Assembly: GCF_001399685.1 (NCBI RefSeq)
Contig: NZ_JTHN01000208.1
Location: forward strand, 1-32,652
DNA from: Paenibacillus sp. A3
GTDB lineage: Bacteria > Bacillota > Bacilli > Paenibacillales > NBRC-103111
DNA: 32,652 nt
Direction: 5' to 3'
Shown: piece by piece, positions 7,530 to 14,638 of the stretch
Numbering within the stretch: the stretch's first letter is position 1
How the letters are laid out: each line of letters starts with the position of its first letter
Notes under the pieces: generated by a model
What the model was told of the DNA's origin: nothing
What the model saw: the letters and a program-made list of their open reading frames with translations, nothing else
The model's database searches: none
Made by a program: the position numbers and the translations under genes

Positions 7530-7870
7530 CACGCCTCACCGCCTTTGGCCTCGGCATCCTTCGTAACGAGCTTAAGCCCCAGAACGCCGGCAGCCAGCGC
7601 AGCGATGAGCACGAGCTTGAGCGGATGAGCCGATTCCCCGAAAAGCACAACTTCGGTAATAACCGTCCCGGCCGTGCCGAGTCCCGTAAACATCACGTAC
7701 ACCGTACCGATGGGCAATTTGGCGGCCGAATCCAGAAAGGCTTTGAAGCTAAATACAATAAATACGAGGGTGAGCAGCCATTCCCACCACGCCGTCGAAT
7801 GCTTCAGGCCTGTGACCCAGACGACCTCCGTTGCCCCGGCCAATATTAACAACCACCATGCTTTGTTCAT
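7529..7870 (-). CDS. ykkC: SMR-family efflux subunit, YkkC-like
   Basis: A 113-aa SMR subunit that pairs with the downstream YkkD-like protein. Helix 1 holds the proton-coupling glutamate (LLILAGATEVVWVTGLKHS, E15). The helix 3 stretch FTGLGTAGTVITEVVLFGE and the tail GLKLVTKD...KGGEA are very like B. subtilis YkkC. In B. subtilis this pair is controlled by the guanidine-I (ykkC) riboswitch. Here only about 130 bp separate it from a divergent LysR gene and no such RNA is visible, so control probably lies with that regulator. The ribosome site is GGAGGAG in the leader. Confidence 0.88.
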   Translation of the reverse strand: MNKAWWLLILAGATEVVWVTGLKHSTAWWEWLLTLVFIVFSFKAFLDSAAKLPIGTVYVMFTGLGTAGTVITEVVLFGESAHPLKLVLIAALAAGVLGLKLVTKDAEAKGGEA

Positions 7871-7915
7871 CCCTTGCTTTTCTCCTCCTTGCTTGCTTAG
7901 AAACGCTTGATGTCA

Positions 7916-7972
7916 TTGTAATTCAATAGAGGCATATCGTATAATGATCAATATTGATAAAGGTATCATTAT
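7916..7972. promoter_or_regulatory. Divergent promoters and palindromic operator between LysR and SMR genes
   Basis: For lysR (plus): TTGTAA at 7916-7921, an 18-bp spacer and a consensus TATAAT at 7940-7945. For the SMR pair (minus): a weak TTATAC (7944-7939) and TACAAT (7920-7915) with an 18-bp spacer. Overlapping them is a large inverted repeat, ATAATGAT at 7941-7948 with ATCATTAT at 7965-7972. Partly inside it lies a perfect 12-bp palindrome, ATCAATATTGAT at 7947-7958. The A/T-rich dyads beside both promoters are the usual layout for a LysR-type protein that represses its own gene and switches on the divergent one. The exact binding half-sites are inference. Confidence 0.6.
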
Positions 7973-8000
7973 TTTTGATATATAAACGGAGGGATGTCCG

Positions 8001-8855
8001 GTGGAATTGACGGATCTTAAAGTGTTTGCAGTCATTGCCGAGGAGGGCAGCATATCCCGCGCCGCAGAACGGCTGGGCTACGTCCAATCGAATGTGACCG
8101 CGAGAATCCGGAAGCTGGAGTCTGAGCTGGGGGTCCCGTTATTTCATCGGCATCCGAAAGGCGTTGTCCTGACGGAAAAAGGCGGCGCTTTTCGCGATTA
8201 CGCCCTAACGATCTTGAATTTGTCCGAAGAAGCGGTGAGAGCGGTGCGGGAGACGGATTATCCGAGCGGCCCGCTGGCAATTGGGGTGGTGGAAACCGTA
8301 AATTGCCGTAATTTAATGAAAGCTCTGGCAGATTTTCAAGCCTGGTATCCCGGCGTCTCTCTCTCGATCACGACCGGAGCTTCCGCGGATTTGCTTGCCA
8401 AATTGCTGAATCATCAACTCGACGGAACGTTCGTTACCGGTGAGATCGATTCATCCAAGCTGGTTTTCGAACATACGGCAAAAGACGAGCTCCGGCTGCT
8501 GACCCGGACGACCGGGGAGACATACCCGGATCTGGCCCATACGAAATGGGCCGTTTCTCCGAAGGGCTGTCCGTTCCGGGCGGTTCTGGAAGCGTGGCTT
8601 CGCAGCGAAGGGATTCCTTTGGCCAATATGCTGGAAGTAAGCTCTCTGGAAACGCTTCTGAGCTGCGTGCGTTCCGGACTTGCCGCTACGCTGCTGCCCC
8701 AATCCGTACTATCCGGGGAGTTCGAGGAGTTGGGAAGCTACCCGGTTCCGGAAGCGTTCCGCTATACGACTACAAGCTTCGTCCGCCGCAACGATGGATT
8801 TTCGAGCAGAGCTTGTGCCGCTTTTGTCGAGATGGTAAAGGTGAACGGGCTGTAA
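8001..8855 (+). CDS. LysR-family transcriptional regulator
   Basis: A 284-aa LysR protein of normal size. The winged helix-turn-helix fills residues 1-60 (LKVFAVIAEEGSISRAAERL, then QSNVTARIRKLESELGVPLF). The co-inducer domain follows, with PLAIGVVET and the usual LLSCVRSGLAATLLP near the end. The start is GTG at 8001, chosen for the GGAGGG seven bases before it. It is divergent from the ykkCD-like pair with palindromes in between, so it most likely controls those efflux genes in response to their substrate or another small molecule. It converges with the GNAT gene 23 bases downstream. Confidence 0.9.
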   Translation: MELTDLKVFAVIAEEGSISRAAERLGYVQSNVTARIRKLESELGVPLFHRHPKGVVLTEKGGAFRDYALTILNLSEEAVRAVRETDYPSGPLAIGVVETVNCRNLMKALADFQAWYPGVSLSITTGASADLLAKLLNHQLDGTFVTGEIDSSKLVFEHTAKDELRLLTRTTGETYPDLAHTKWAVSPKGCPFRAVLEAWLRSEGIPLANMLEVSSLETLLSCVRSGLAATLLPQSVLSGEFEELGSYPVPEAFRYTTTSFVRRNDGFSSRACAAFVEMVKVNGL

Positions 8856-8878
8856 CCGCCCTTATCCTTCCTTCGCTT

Positions 8879-9694
8879 TTATGCAAGCAGGTGTCGGTTT
8901 TCATAAACCGTTACTTCGCAGACCGGTTCAAAGCCCGATCGCTTATAAATATTAATGCCGTCCGGCGAAGCTTGTAGTACGCACCAGCCGGTGCGGAGCT
9001 TCCGGGCTTCCGCAAGCAGGAAGTTAAACATGGCGGACCCGAAGCCTCTTCCCCGGCATTCCTGCCTCGTGGCAATGTCGTAGATGCCGACGCTATCGGG
9101 AGCGAAAATCAGACAGCCCGTAGCCACGATCTCATCCCGAACCGATCCGATGTACAGCTTCATGACGGAATGGTTCAGCAGAAGGGAAGCGGGCATCCTC
9201 TTATAATATAACCGAACATTGGCGGCTTCCGCCGATTCGCCGAACAAAGAAGTCAGCACGTCCCCGTATTGTTCGATTTCCCGGACCGTCGCCACCTCCT
9301 TCAGCCTCAGCTCCGCCGGACAATTCGTATCCGGCCGCAAAGCGTCCAAGTCGGCATACATGGCGACATTCGTCTCCGCTTCGTTCAGCCCCAGACTTCT
9401 TAACGTTTCAAACGTGCAGCTACTGCGATCCTCCCACGACCACAGCGCCATAGGGTATTGCTTCTTGTTGAAGTATTCAACGGTTTCTTCGATCAGACCG
9501 GTGTCCGACGGTTTCACCTGCTCCTTCAGCCATACCGAATTGTTGAACGTATCGGACGGCAGTCCGCAATCCACGCGAATAAAATCCGCCGTTTCGCGGA
9601 CATTCATCTCACCAGACTCCTTAGCGAAGCAGGTGGATTTGGTTATAAAATTCGCCCGGACGAGATGGACCAGCCGTTTAAGCTCTGTTGTCAT
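8879..9694 (-). CDS. GNAT-family N-acetyltransferase
   Basis: A 271-aa protein whose C-terminal half is a GNAT domain. The acetyl-CoA pyrophosphate loop is in ATRQECRGRGFGSAMFNFLL, a Q/R-x-x-G-x-G type, followed by the strand WCVLQASPDG and the helix NIYKRSGFEPVCE. The N-terminal 120 residues are an added region seen in some two-part GNAT proteins. The substrate is unknown. The frame extends to 9751, but the ATG at 9694 has AAGGAGG eight bases upstream and is clearly the start. The gene is alone. Confidence 0.85.
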   Translation of the reverse strand: MTTELKRLVHLVRANFITKSTCFAKESGEMNVRETADFIRVDCGLPSDTFNNSVWLKEQVKPSDTGLIEETVEYFNKKQYPMALWSWEDRSSCTFETLRSLGLNEAETNVAMYADLDALRPDTNCPAELRLKEVATVREIEQYGDVLTSLFGESAEAANVRLYYKRMPASLLLNHSVMKLYIGSVRDEIVATGCLIFAPDSVGIYDIATRQECRGRGFGSAMFNFLLAEARKLRTGWCVLQASPDGINIYKRSGFEPVCEVTVYENRHLLA

Positions 9695-9793
9695 TTGGAA
9701 TTCCTCCTTGTCAAGCATTTGCCGGGGGAGGGCTGTGTGAGTTATCATCATTGTACCATTTTTTACCTATTGGTTCGCGCTGCCAAGAGATGG

Positions 9794-10273
9794 CTACTTC
9801 TCCGGCGCGAATACGACCAGCGGTCCGGTCATCAGATCTTCCAGGGCGCTGCCGTCGTTTAATGCATTATTAATGGCGTTAAATTCCGAGCTTTGGAATA
9901 GGATGTTTTGAATTTTCCCGTTGTCGATCTCCCCGCTGAACTTGTCCGCCACTACGCTTTGAATGACCTTATAGACCAGATTGTTGGAAAGCAAAGCCTT
10001 CTGCTGCGTTTCGTCAGGGAAAATCATGATCATTTCGTTCGAATATTGAACTTCTTTGACGATCATCCGGCAATAGACCGATGGGATCAAGCAGTACAGC
10101 TCCCACGCCAAGCGCTTGTCCTTGGTGGATTGACCGATCTTTTCGATGATTTCCTCGTGGCTTTCCGAATCGGCCTGTTCCATGATCTCGATCGCGTGAC
10201 GGATGGATTGAATAAGTTCGTTCTCTTGCACCTGCGGCTGCTGCTTCTTTTTAAACATATCGAAAATTCCCAC
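9794..10273 (-). CDS. Hypothetical protein, 159 aa
   Basis: I do not recognise this protein. It begins MGIFDMFKKKQ, a short amphipathic and basic start often found in Bacillales cytoplasmic proteins that touch the membrane. It continues with mostly helical, charged sequence (ELIQSIRHAIEIMEQAD; HEEIIEKIGQSTKDKRLAWELYCLIPSVYCRM written here as two pieces of one helical stretch) and ends in VVFAPEK. There is no signal peptide and there are no catalytic motifs. The start is GTG at 10273, with GAGGAG five bases before it. It is divergent from the macro-domain gene. Size and context would fit an immunity or regulatory protein, without direct proof. Confidence 0.65.
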   Translation of the reverse strand: MGIFDMFKKKQQPQVQENELIQSIRHAIEIMEQADSESHEEIIEKIGQSTKDKRLAWELYCLIPSVYCRMIVKEVQYSNEMIMIFPDETQQKALLSNNLVYKVIQSVVADKFSGEIDNGKIQNILFQSSEFNAINNALNDGSALEDLMTGPLVVFAPEK

Positions 10274-10395
10274 GGTATCTCCTCACCTCATGAAAAGTTA
10301 TGTTAGTATTATATCGTCCAGATGGAGATTCTTGTTAACCTTGGAATGTAGTCGATAAGACTGCAAAGTATTTTAACCAAAGGAGGAGGGTTTGC

Positions 10396-10845
10396 GTGGC
10401 AGTAACGATCATTGCGGGAGATTTGCTAGAGGCTAAGGAAGATATCGTTGGTCACCAAGTCAATTGCCAAGCCGTCATGGGCTCGGGAGTCGCCAAATTA
10501 TTAAAAACGAAGTATCCACACCTGTATACGTCCTACCTGGATTATTGCAAAGATAAGGCTCCGGAGGAGCTTCTCGGAACCCTTCAGCTTGTGGCCGTGC
10601 AAGGGAAGTTCGTCGCCAACCTATTCGGTCAATTGACCTATGGCCGCTCAAAGAAAGTGTATACGGATTATGCCGCGCTAAAAGAAGCCCTGCTCTCGTT
10701 AAAAAATTATGCGAAAGAGCACGGTTTGACGGTGGCGCTTCCCTATGGGATCGGCTGCGGGTTAGCTAATGGATCTTGGGAGATTGTGGGGAAGATGTTG
10801 GAAGAAACGTTCGACGATTACGAAGTGACGCTTTATCGAATTTGA
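10396..10845 (+). CDS. Macro-domain protein (Poa1/ALC1-like ADP-ribose binding)
   Basis: A stand-alone macro domain of 149 aa. Visible motifs are the opening strand TIIAGDLLEAKEDIVGHQVN, the loop CQAVMGSGVAKLLKTKYP, which contacts the distal ribose, the segment VANLFGQLTYGR and the diphosphate loop LPYGIGCGLANGSW. This pattern fits the branch that removes phosphate or ADP-ribose from ADP-ribosyl derivatives (Poa1p type), rather than MacroD. The start is GTG at 10396 with an AGGAGGAGGG site just upstream. Twenty bases after the stop a nuclease-like gene starts in the same direction, so the two may be co-transcribed. Confidence 0.88.
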   Translation: MAVTIIAGDLLEAKEDIVGHQVNCQAVMGSGVAKLLKTKYPHLYTSYLDYCKDKAPEELLGTLQLVAVQGKFVANLFGQLTYGRSKKVYTDYAALKEALLSLKNYAKEHGLTVALPYGIGCGLANGSWEIVGKMLEETFDDYEVTLYRI

Positions 10846-10865
10846 CACTTTCGCGGAGCGCAATA

Positions 10866-11336
10866 ATGAAAATTTCAAACAATTTAGTCGGTTCTACGGG
10901 TGAATATTTTGTATGTGGAGAGCTAGGTCAACGTGGAATATTAGGGTTAATTACACCTAAAAATAACCCTTTATATGACATAGTCGCTACCAATGAGGGG
11001 GGAACCCACACAGTTCTATTGCAGGTTAAAACGATGGCAAGCACCAATAAGCAGGGATGGAAGTTAAACAAATCGATTTGTGTTAAAAAGAATATCGAGA
11101 ATTTATTTGTCGTTCTGGTAAAACTAAACGGCATTGGGCAGCCAATTGACTATTTCATTTATAAGTATGACGATTTGGCGGAAATCGTGGAACGAAATTA
11201 TAATCGATATATGTCTGTACCTAAACGAGACGGAAGCTCGAAAAAGGACACGGATATGCGTTGGCACAACATTAAAGATTTTACGAAAGCGGATTGGGAT
11301 TGTCTTAATCATTGGGATGTCCTGGGGTTCGGATAG
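10866..11336 (+). CDS. PD-(D/E)XK-like nuclease-fold protein
   Basis: A 156-aa protein with the layout of the restriction-endonuclease-like fold: helix with E13 (STGEYFVCGEL), D38 in the strand PLYDIVAT, then Q53-x-K55 in VLLQVKT. These give the E...D...QxK set of Mrr/Hjc-type and related nucleases. The rest, with LFVVLVKLN and YFIYKYDDLAEI, completes a small alpha/beta core. I infer nuclease or nuclease-derived DNA binding; activity is not proven because the catalytic E is replaced by Q, as in some active families. The ATG at 10866 follows GGAG. The gene is visibly more AT-rich than its neighbours, which suggests transfer. A bidirectional hairpin follows. Confidence 0.6.
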   Translation: MKISNNLVGSTGEYFVCGELGQRGILGLITPKNNPLYDIVATNEGGTHTVLLQVKTMASTNKQGWKLNKSICVKKNIENLFVVLVKLNGIGQPIDYFIYKYDDLAEIVERNYNRYMSVPKRDGSSKKDTDMRWHNIKDFTKADWDCLNHWDVLGFG

Positions 11337-11351
11337 AACAGAGCATGAGAA

Positions 11352-11382
11352 AAGGAGCGGTGCTTATCGCACAACGCTCCTT
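11352..11382. terminator. Bidirectional terminator
   Basis: Outer stem AAGGAGCG (11352-11359) with CGCTCCTT (11375-11382) and inner stem GTGC/GCAC, between two convergent genes. A and T residues flank it on both sides, although the T runs are short. Confidence 0.7.
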
Positions 11383-11392
11383 AAACATCTCG

Positions 11393-11914
11393 TTAAAGCT
11401 GGGCTCCATACTGGCGCAGCAGCTCCGCAACGCGCTCGTTCCCTTGCCTGACGGCGAGCGCCAAGGCCGTATCTCCGCCTTCCGCCTTAACGTTGACATC
11501 GGCTCCATGCTCCAAGAGCAAGCGAATGAGCTCTGTGTTATCGTCGTGAAATGCGGCCGTATGCAGACAAGTGTGGCCGTTGCTGTCGAAGATATTTGTC
11601 CGGGCACCACGGGTCAAAAGCAGCCGGATGACCTCCGGGTCCCGTTCTCCCGCAATCGCGGCATGCAGCGCAGTATTCGAAGGAATGTAAGAAATTTTGG
11701 AATGCGACACGGCATTCACATCCGCACCATAGTCCAGCAGCACCTGTACGGCAGCTTTATTGCCGAAATGCGCCGCGAACCCTAAGGGAGTCAGCCCGTC
11801 GCCGTTTTCCGTATGGGCGAGGCTCGGATGAGTCGCCAGAATGTCTTTTAGCCGCGAGGCATCCCCTGATTGTGCCGCTTGAAACACGTCGTCAATGCTT
11901 GGAATAGGCTCCAT
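11393..11914 (-). CDS. Ankyrin-repeat protein
   Basis: A 173-aa protein made almost wholly of ankyrin repeats, about four to five. Clear repeat cores are GLTPLGFAAHFGNKAAVQVL with LDYGADVNA, TALHAAIAG...VIRLLLTRGARTN, GHTCLHTAAFHDDNTELIRL with LLEHGADVN, and DTALALAVRQGNERVAELL. Ankyrin proteins bind other proteins. In bacteria such small soluble ones sometimes serve as immunity proteins for secreted toxins or as inhibitors of a neighbouring enzyme. No signal peptide is present. The ATG at 11914 follows GGAGG. It converges on the nuclease-like gene. Confidence 0.9.
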   Translation of the reverse strand: MEPIPSIDDVFQAAQSGDASRLKDILATHPSLAHTENGDGLTPLGFAAHFGNKAAVQVLLDYGADVNAVSHSKISYIPSNTALHAAIAGERDPEVIRLLLTRGARTNIFDSNGHTCLHTAAFHDDNTELIRLLLEHGADVNVKAEGGDTALALAVRQGNERVAELLRQYGAQL

Positions 11915-12089
11915 TTTCCATTTTCCTCCATTTCCGCAGGTCGTCCGTTCTGTTCTTAACTTATCACACCGTTTGCTGCTTCTGCTCCGAGGTCACCAAG
12001 CTGCAGTAGACCTCTTGGGGTCATGGCGTTCACCATTCGAAAATGCTGTGTTCCTTATGTTTTCTGGGCCATGCAGGACATCTCCTGCT

Positions 12090-12140
12090 CCAAAAGTGTG
12101 TGAAAATTTACATAAAAATGGAAAAGTTCGCATCCGATAT
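12090..12140 (+). promoter_or_regulatory. Sigma-D-like promoter 1, upstream of the DUF1266 gene
   Basis: TAAA at 12113-12116, a 16-bp spacer and TCCGATAT at 12133-12140 match the Bacillus sigma-D consensus (TAAA, 14-16 bases, GCCGATAT) at all but one position. It lies about 75 bases before the DUF1266 start, in the right direction. Just upstream, CCAAAAGTGTGTGA (12090-12103) and the following TTTACAT recur in the third such promoter near 25.58 kb. The rest of the 300-bp gap (11915-12216) shows no convincing gene. Confidence 0.6.
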
Positions 12141-12216
12141 ATGTACCATGAGCTGACGCATCTCTACTAGACTCGGCTTGCACGGAAAAACTTTTCAGAA
12201 AAGGTGTTGTAAAAAT

Positions 12217-12963
12217 ATGAAGATTGTATTGATCGTCATCGTGTGCATCATCGCGGCCGTAGGCGCATTACTGCTGTGGAGCAGCCGCCTAACCGCCAAA
12301 ATGAATAAGGAAAGAAAAGAGTTGGAAAACAAATACGAGCTATCCAAAGACAAGCGGCGATTGCTTGCTTATGGGGCGATCCTTGCCCTGTACCGGAGAG
12401 AATCGACGCGAGTTCTTGAGATCAAATCGGATCGCGAGGAATTAAGGCAAGGCCTGGAGTCCGCTTGGGGAATCTCCGGCAGAGAAGATGCCATCGATAC
12501 ATTGGAATGGTTGATAAATGAAGGGCATCGAACAAGATATAACGAAGTCTATGCGGCGTTGAAATCCGGCGAGCCGATTGTGGAAGAGGAACTTGGCAAA
12601 TCGAAGTCGTGTTATGAAGAAGCGAAACAGGTCATCAAAAGCAAACTGAAGTTTACCGACGAAGACTGCAACGCGATTGAAACGATTGCCGCGTGGGATT
12701 ACGATCGCGCGATCAATATTGCAAGATGGAGCCATGCCTTGGATTATATTACGGAGGAAGAGGCATGGGAGTATATTGAGGAGGCGGCCAAGAAAGCCGG
12801 CAAAACGTTTCTGGACTGGAAATATTACTATATCTCGTTTGCTTTCGGCAGGGCGATTGCTTACGAAGGAAGCATTTACGATACGGTATGGGAGGCCAAA
12901 AGAGAGCTGTTCGAAGACCCTAACAGTGTCTGGAATGAATTCCCTTTTAGGCTGAGCGCTTAA
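12217..12963 (+). CDS. DUF1266 protein with N-terminal membrane anchor
   Basis: A 248-aa protein. Residues 2-22 (KIVLIVIVCIIAAVGALLLW) form one membrane segment, followed by a charged linker. The body is a helical DUF1266 domain: RLLAYGAILALYRRE, GISGREDAIDTLEWLINEGHR, AAWDYDRAINIARWSHALDY, then ITEEEAWEYI and SFAFGRAIAY, the usual order of that family. Function is unknown. The frame opens at 12178, but the ATG at 12217 is preceded by AAGGTG and gives a clean N-terminal anchor. A sigma-D-like promoter precedes it and a hairpin follows it, so it is probably a single-gene unit. Confidence 0.8.
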   Translation: MKIVLIVIVCIIAAVGALLLWSSRLTAKMNKERKELENKYELSKDKRRLLAYGAILALYRRESTRVLEIKSDREELRQGLESAWGISGREDAIDTLEWLINEGHRTRYNEVYAALKSGEPIVEEELGKSKSCYEEAKQVIKSKLKFTDEDCNAIETIAAWDYDRAINIARWSHALDYITEEEAWEYIEEAAKKAGKTFLDWKYYYISFAFGRAIAYEGSIYDTVWEAKRELFEDPNSVWNEFPFRLSA

Positions 12964-12978
12964 GATACGTGCCTCCGG

Positions 12979-13022
12979 CCCCAGCGTTGAGTCGAAAAAC
13001 GACTCCAGCGGCGGGCTTTTTG
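12979..13022 (+). terminator. Terminator of the DUF1266 gene
   Basis: Perfect stem GAGTCG-AAAAA-CGACTC (12989-13005), with imperfect GC-rich pairing outside it, and GGGCTTTTT at the end. Confidence 0.7.
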
Positions 13023-13044
13023 TCATAATGCTATGTAGAGAAAG

Positions 13045-13073
13045 TTGTAAGAAGTCCAAGAATTGGATATATT
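13045..13073 (+). promoter_or_regulatory. Sigma-A-type promoter
   Basis: TTGTAA at 13045-13050, a 17-bp spacer and TATATT at 13068-13073, about 30 bases before the TTG start of the small membrane protein. Confidence 0.55.
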
Positions 13074-13106
13074 TTTGTAAAATGCAACCGCAAAGGAGGT
13101 GAGCGC

Positions 13107-13502
13107 TTGAATCGAAGCAGACCTTTGGGCGTCGTTTTAATAAGGAGTTTTTATATCTTTGGTTCTATTGTCTTGTTGTTATCGTTATTCGTGTATGAGC
13201 TGCCTTTCGAAAAGTATGGTATCGCAGCCAGATTCGCCCTGCCAGACGTTCCGGAGCATCTTGCCCGATTTCTGGTAGGGGCTGCCTCGCTAGTCTTGGC
13301 TTACGGGTACTTGAAGCTCAGCCGTTGGGGATACTGGCTTATGATTATGTACTCCGTTTATTTTCTGACCGTAAGCTGTTACCTGTTCGTCCTGTACAAG
13401 GATCAACCCTTTTTAGGAAATATTCTTTGGTCGATGATCGTAATAGCTTATAGCTACACCAAGAGAAACCGGTTTAAAAGCCCAGATGTCAGTCGCGGCT
13501 GA
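13107..13502 (+). CDS. Small four-TM membrane protein, hypothetical
   Basis: A 131-aa protein with about four hydrophobic stretches: residues 7-27 (LGVVLIRSFYIFGSIVLLLS), about 50-68, 74-94 (YWLMIMYSVYFLTVSCYLF) and 101-115. It ends in a basic tail (YTKRNRFKS), likely in the cytoplasm. No catalytic or transport motif is seen and no family is recognised. The start is TTG at 13107, supported by a perfect AAAGGAGGTGA site. It stands alone behind its own promoter and converges with a small secreted ORF. Confidence 0.75.
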   Translation: MNRSRPLGVVLIRSFYIFGSIVLLLSLFVYELPFEKYGIAARFALPDVPEHLARFLVGAASLVLAYGYLKLSRWGYWLMIMYSVYFLTVSCYLFVLYKDQPFLGNILWSMIVIAYSYTKRNRFKSPDVSRG

Positions 13503-13580
13503 TGTTTCGCCGATCTGCTGGTTCTTCCCGATATAGATGTCAGCAATTTGTCCAATCCGCTTTGTACAAGCTCCCATTGA

Positions 13581-13754
13581 TCATAGGCATGGTTTAAAAT
13601 CAATGGTCAGCTGCTTGTCCAATGCGGTTTTGTAAGTTGCAAACGAATTATAGCTGTGCAAATTGACCAAAGGATGGGCGGAAGCGGCGGACGTAATGGC
13701 AAAAAGAGACGCAGCAACTACAGTCGATAACAGCAGCGATTTCAAAGCTTTCAC
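13581..13754 (-). CDS. Small secreted protein, possibly frameshifted
   Basis: The 57-aa product starts at GTG 13754, with GGAGGG just upstream. It has a clear signal peptide (KALKSLLLSTVVAASLFAI, cleavage after ...SAASA) and a short mature part that stops soon after TIDFKPC. If one A is removed from the TTTTAAAC run near 13597, the frame continues as NHAYDQWELVQSGLDKLL and stays open to about 13454. That suggests a longer exported protein broken by a frameshift, or a sequencing error. The function is unknown. The longer reading overlaps the tail of the convergent gene, which weakens it. Confidence 0.5.
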   Translation of the reverse strand: MKALKSLLLSTVVAASLFAITSAASAHPLVNLHSYNSFATYKTALDKQLTIDFKPCL

Positions 13755-13975
13755 TAGGAATCCCTCCAATAATTGTATATTTTTGCTACAATGCAAGCAT
13801 ATAGTACGAGAGAAACAGAGACAATATATTTACCAAATATTAACAATATGTGCGATAGAGCACAGATGCACAAAAATGAATACTGGCCGACGAGACGGTT
13901 AATTCCGATAAAATAGAGAACGAGTGTATTGAAATTTTGTGAAGGATGGGGAAGGGCCAACCTACGGTGACTTAG

Positions 13976-14638
13976 ATGAAGCTGCATTTCATAAAGAAAG
14001 AAATCAACCTGCCGGCCAAAAATTATACTGTTTTCATCCCTAACGTTCCTACGGATAACATGTTTGCTCTCGAACATACGTGTGGAAGTTATATGTTATT
14101 CGGAGACCAGAAATCTCTACAATATTTGGCGTGCTTATTTCTTGCTGCAAGTATCCATCGGGACAAGATGATCTATGTGCCGGTCACAACCCGGCTGCTC
14201 CCCCAAGATTTACAGCATTTCTCCGCCTATAACAAAAATCTGGACATGGTATTCATGCACCATTCGATCCAGTTCAACACGAAGCTCTGGAAAGAGATGA
14301 AGCAAAGAATGGTTAGAACCAAGGGGGAGCTGAAAAGCTTCGAGTGCAATCCGCGTCAATTTTCAGATTTGGGATATGAGGACTACAGCCCGTTTACCTA
14401 TGCGGAGAATAAAGACACAATTTTGATAAAAAAATACGCCGACACCTTGTTTTTTTACGGGAGCAAGAAAGCATTTGAGTTTGCTTCCGGAGGCTTGGAG
14501 CCGCTGTCCAGAACCGGGGCCTCTTATTTTATGCGAAACGGCGGGCATGATCACGATCATTTAGATCTGTTTACCGCAGCACATCAGGGCTTGTGTATTG
14601 ATTTCTACGATGAAGCGTTATGGAGGAAATCCAGATGA
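13976..14638 (+). CDS. Hypothetical protein, 220 aa, coupled to SUKH-3 gene
   Basis: I do not recognise this protein. It has no signal peptide; it is mixed alpha/beta, with segments such as NYTVFIPNVPTDNMFALEHT, GDQKSLQYLACLFLAASIHR, MIYVPVTTRLLP, TLFFYGSKKAFEFASGG and a histidine-rich patch GGHDHDHLDLF. A GGTGA site precedes the ATG. Its stop overlaps the start of the SUKH-3 gene (ATGA), so both are made together. Coupling to an immunity-type gene suggests either a second immunity protein or a toxin-domain relic. The lack of secretion features and of known toxin motifs favours the first. Confidence 0.7.
   Translation: MKLHFIKKEINLPAKNYTVFIPNVPTDNMFALEHTCGSYMLFGDQKSLQYLACLFLAASIHRDKMIYVPVTTRLLPQDLQHFSAYNKNLDMVFMHHSIQFNTKLWKEMKQRMVRTKGELKSFECNPRQFSDLGYEDYSPFTYAENKDTILIKKYADTLFFYGSKKAFEFASGGLEPLSRTGASYFMRNGGHDHDHLDLFTAAHQGLCIDFYDEALWRKSR

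Noticed and set aside
7871-8000. Guanidine-I riboswitch before the ykkCD-like genes
   Set aside because: The leader is only about 40 bases from the likely start point and shows none of the conserved motifs.
11895-12170. Plus-strand frame of 91 codons before the DUF1266 gene
   Set aside because: It overlaps the start of the ankyrin gene, lacks a ribosome site and contains the sigma-D-like promoter.
13501-13545. Further sigma-D-like -10 (CCCGATAT at about 13528)
   Set aside because: No TAAA lies at the right distance upstream.
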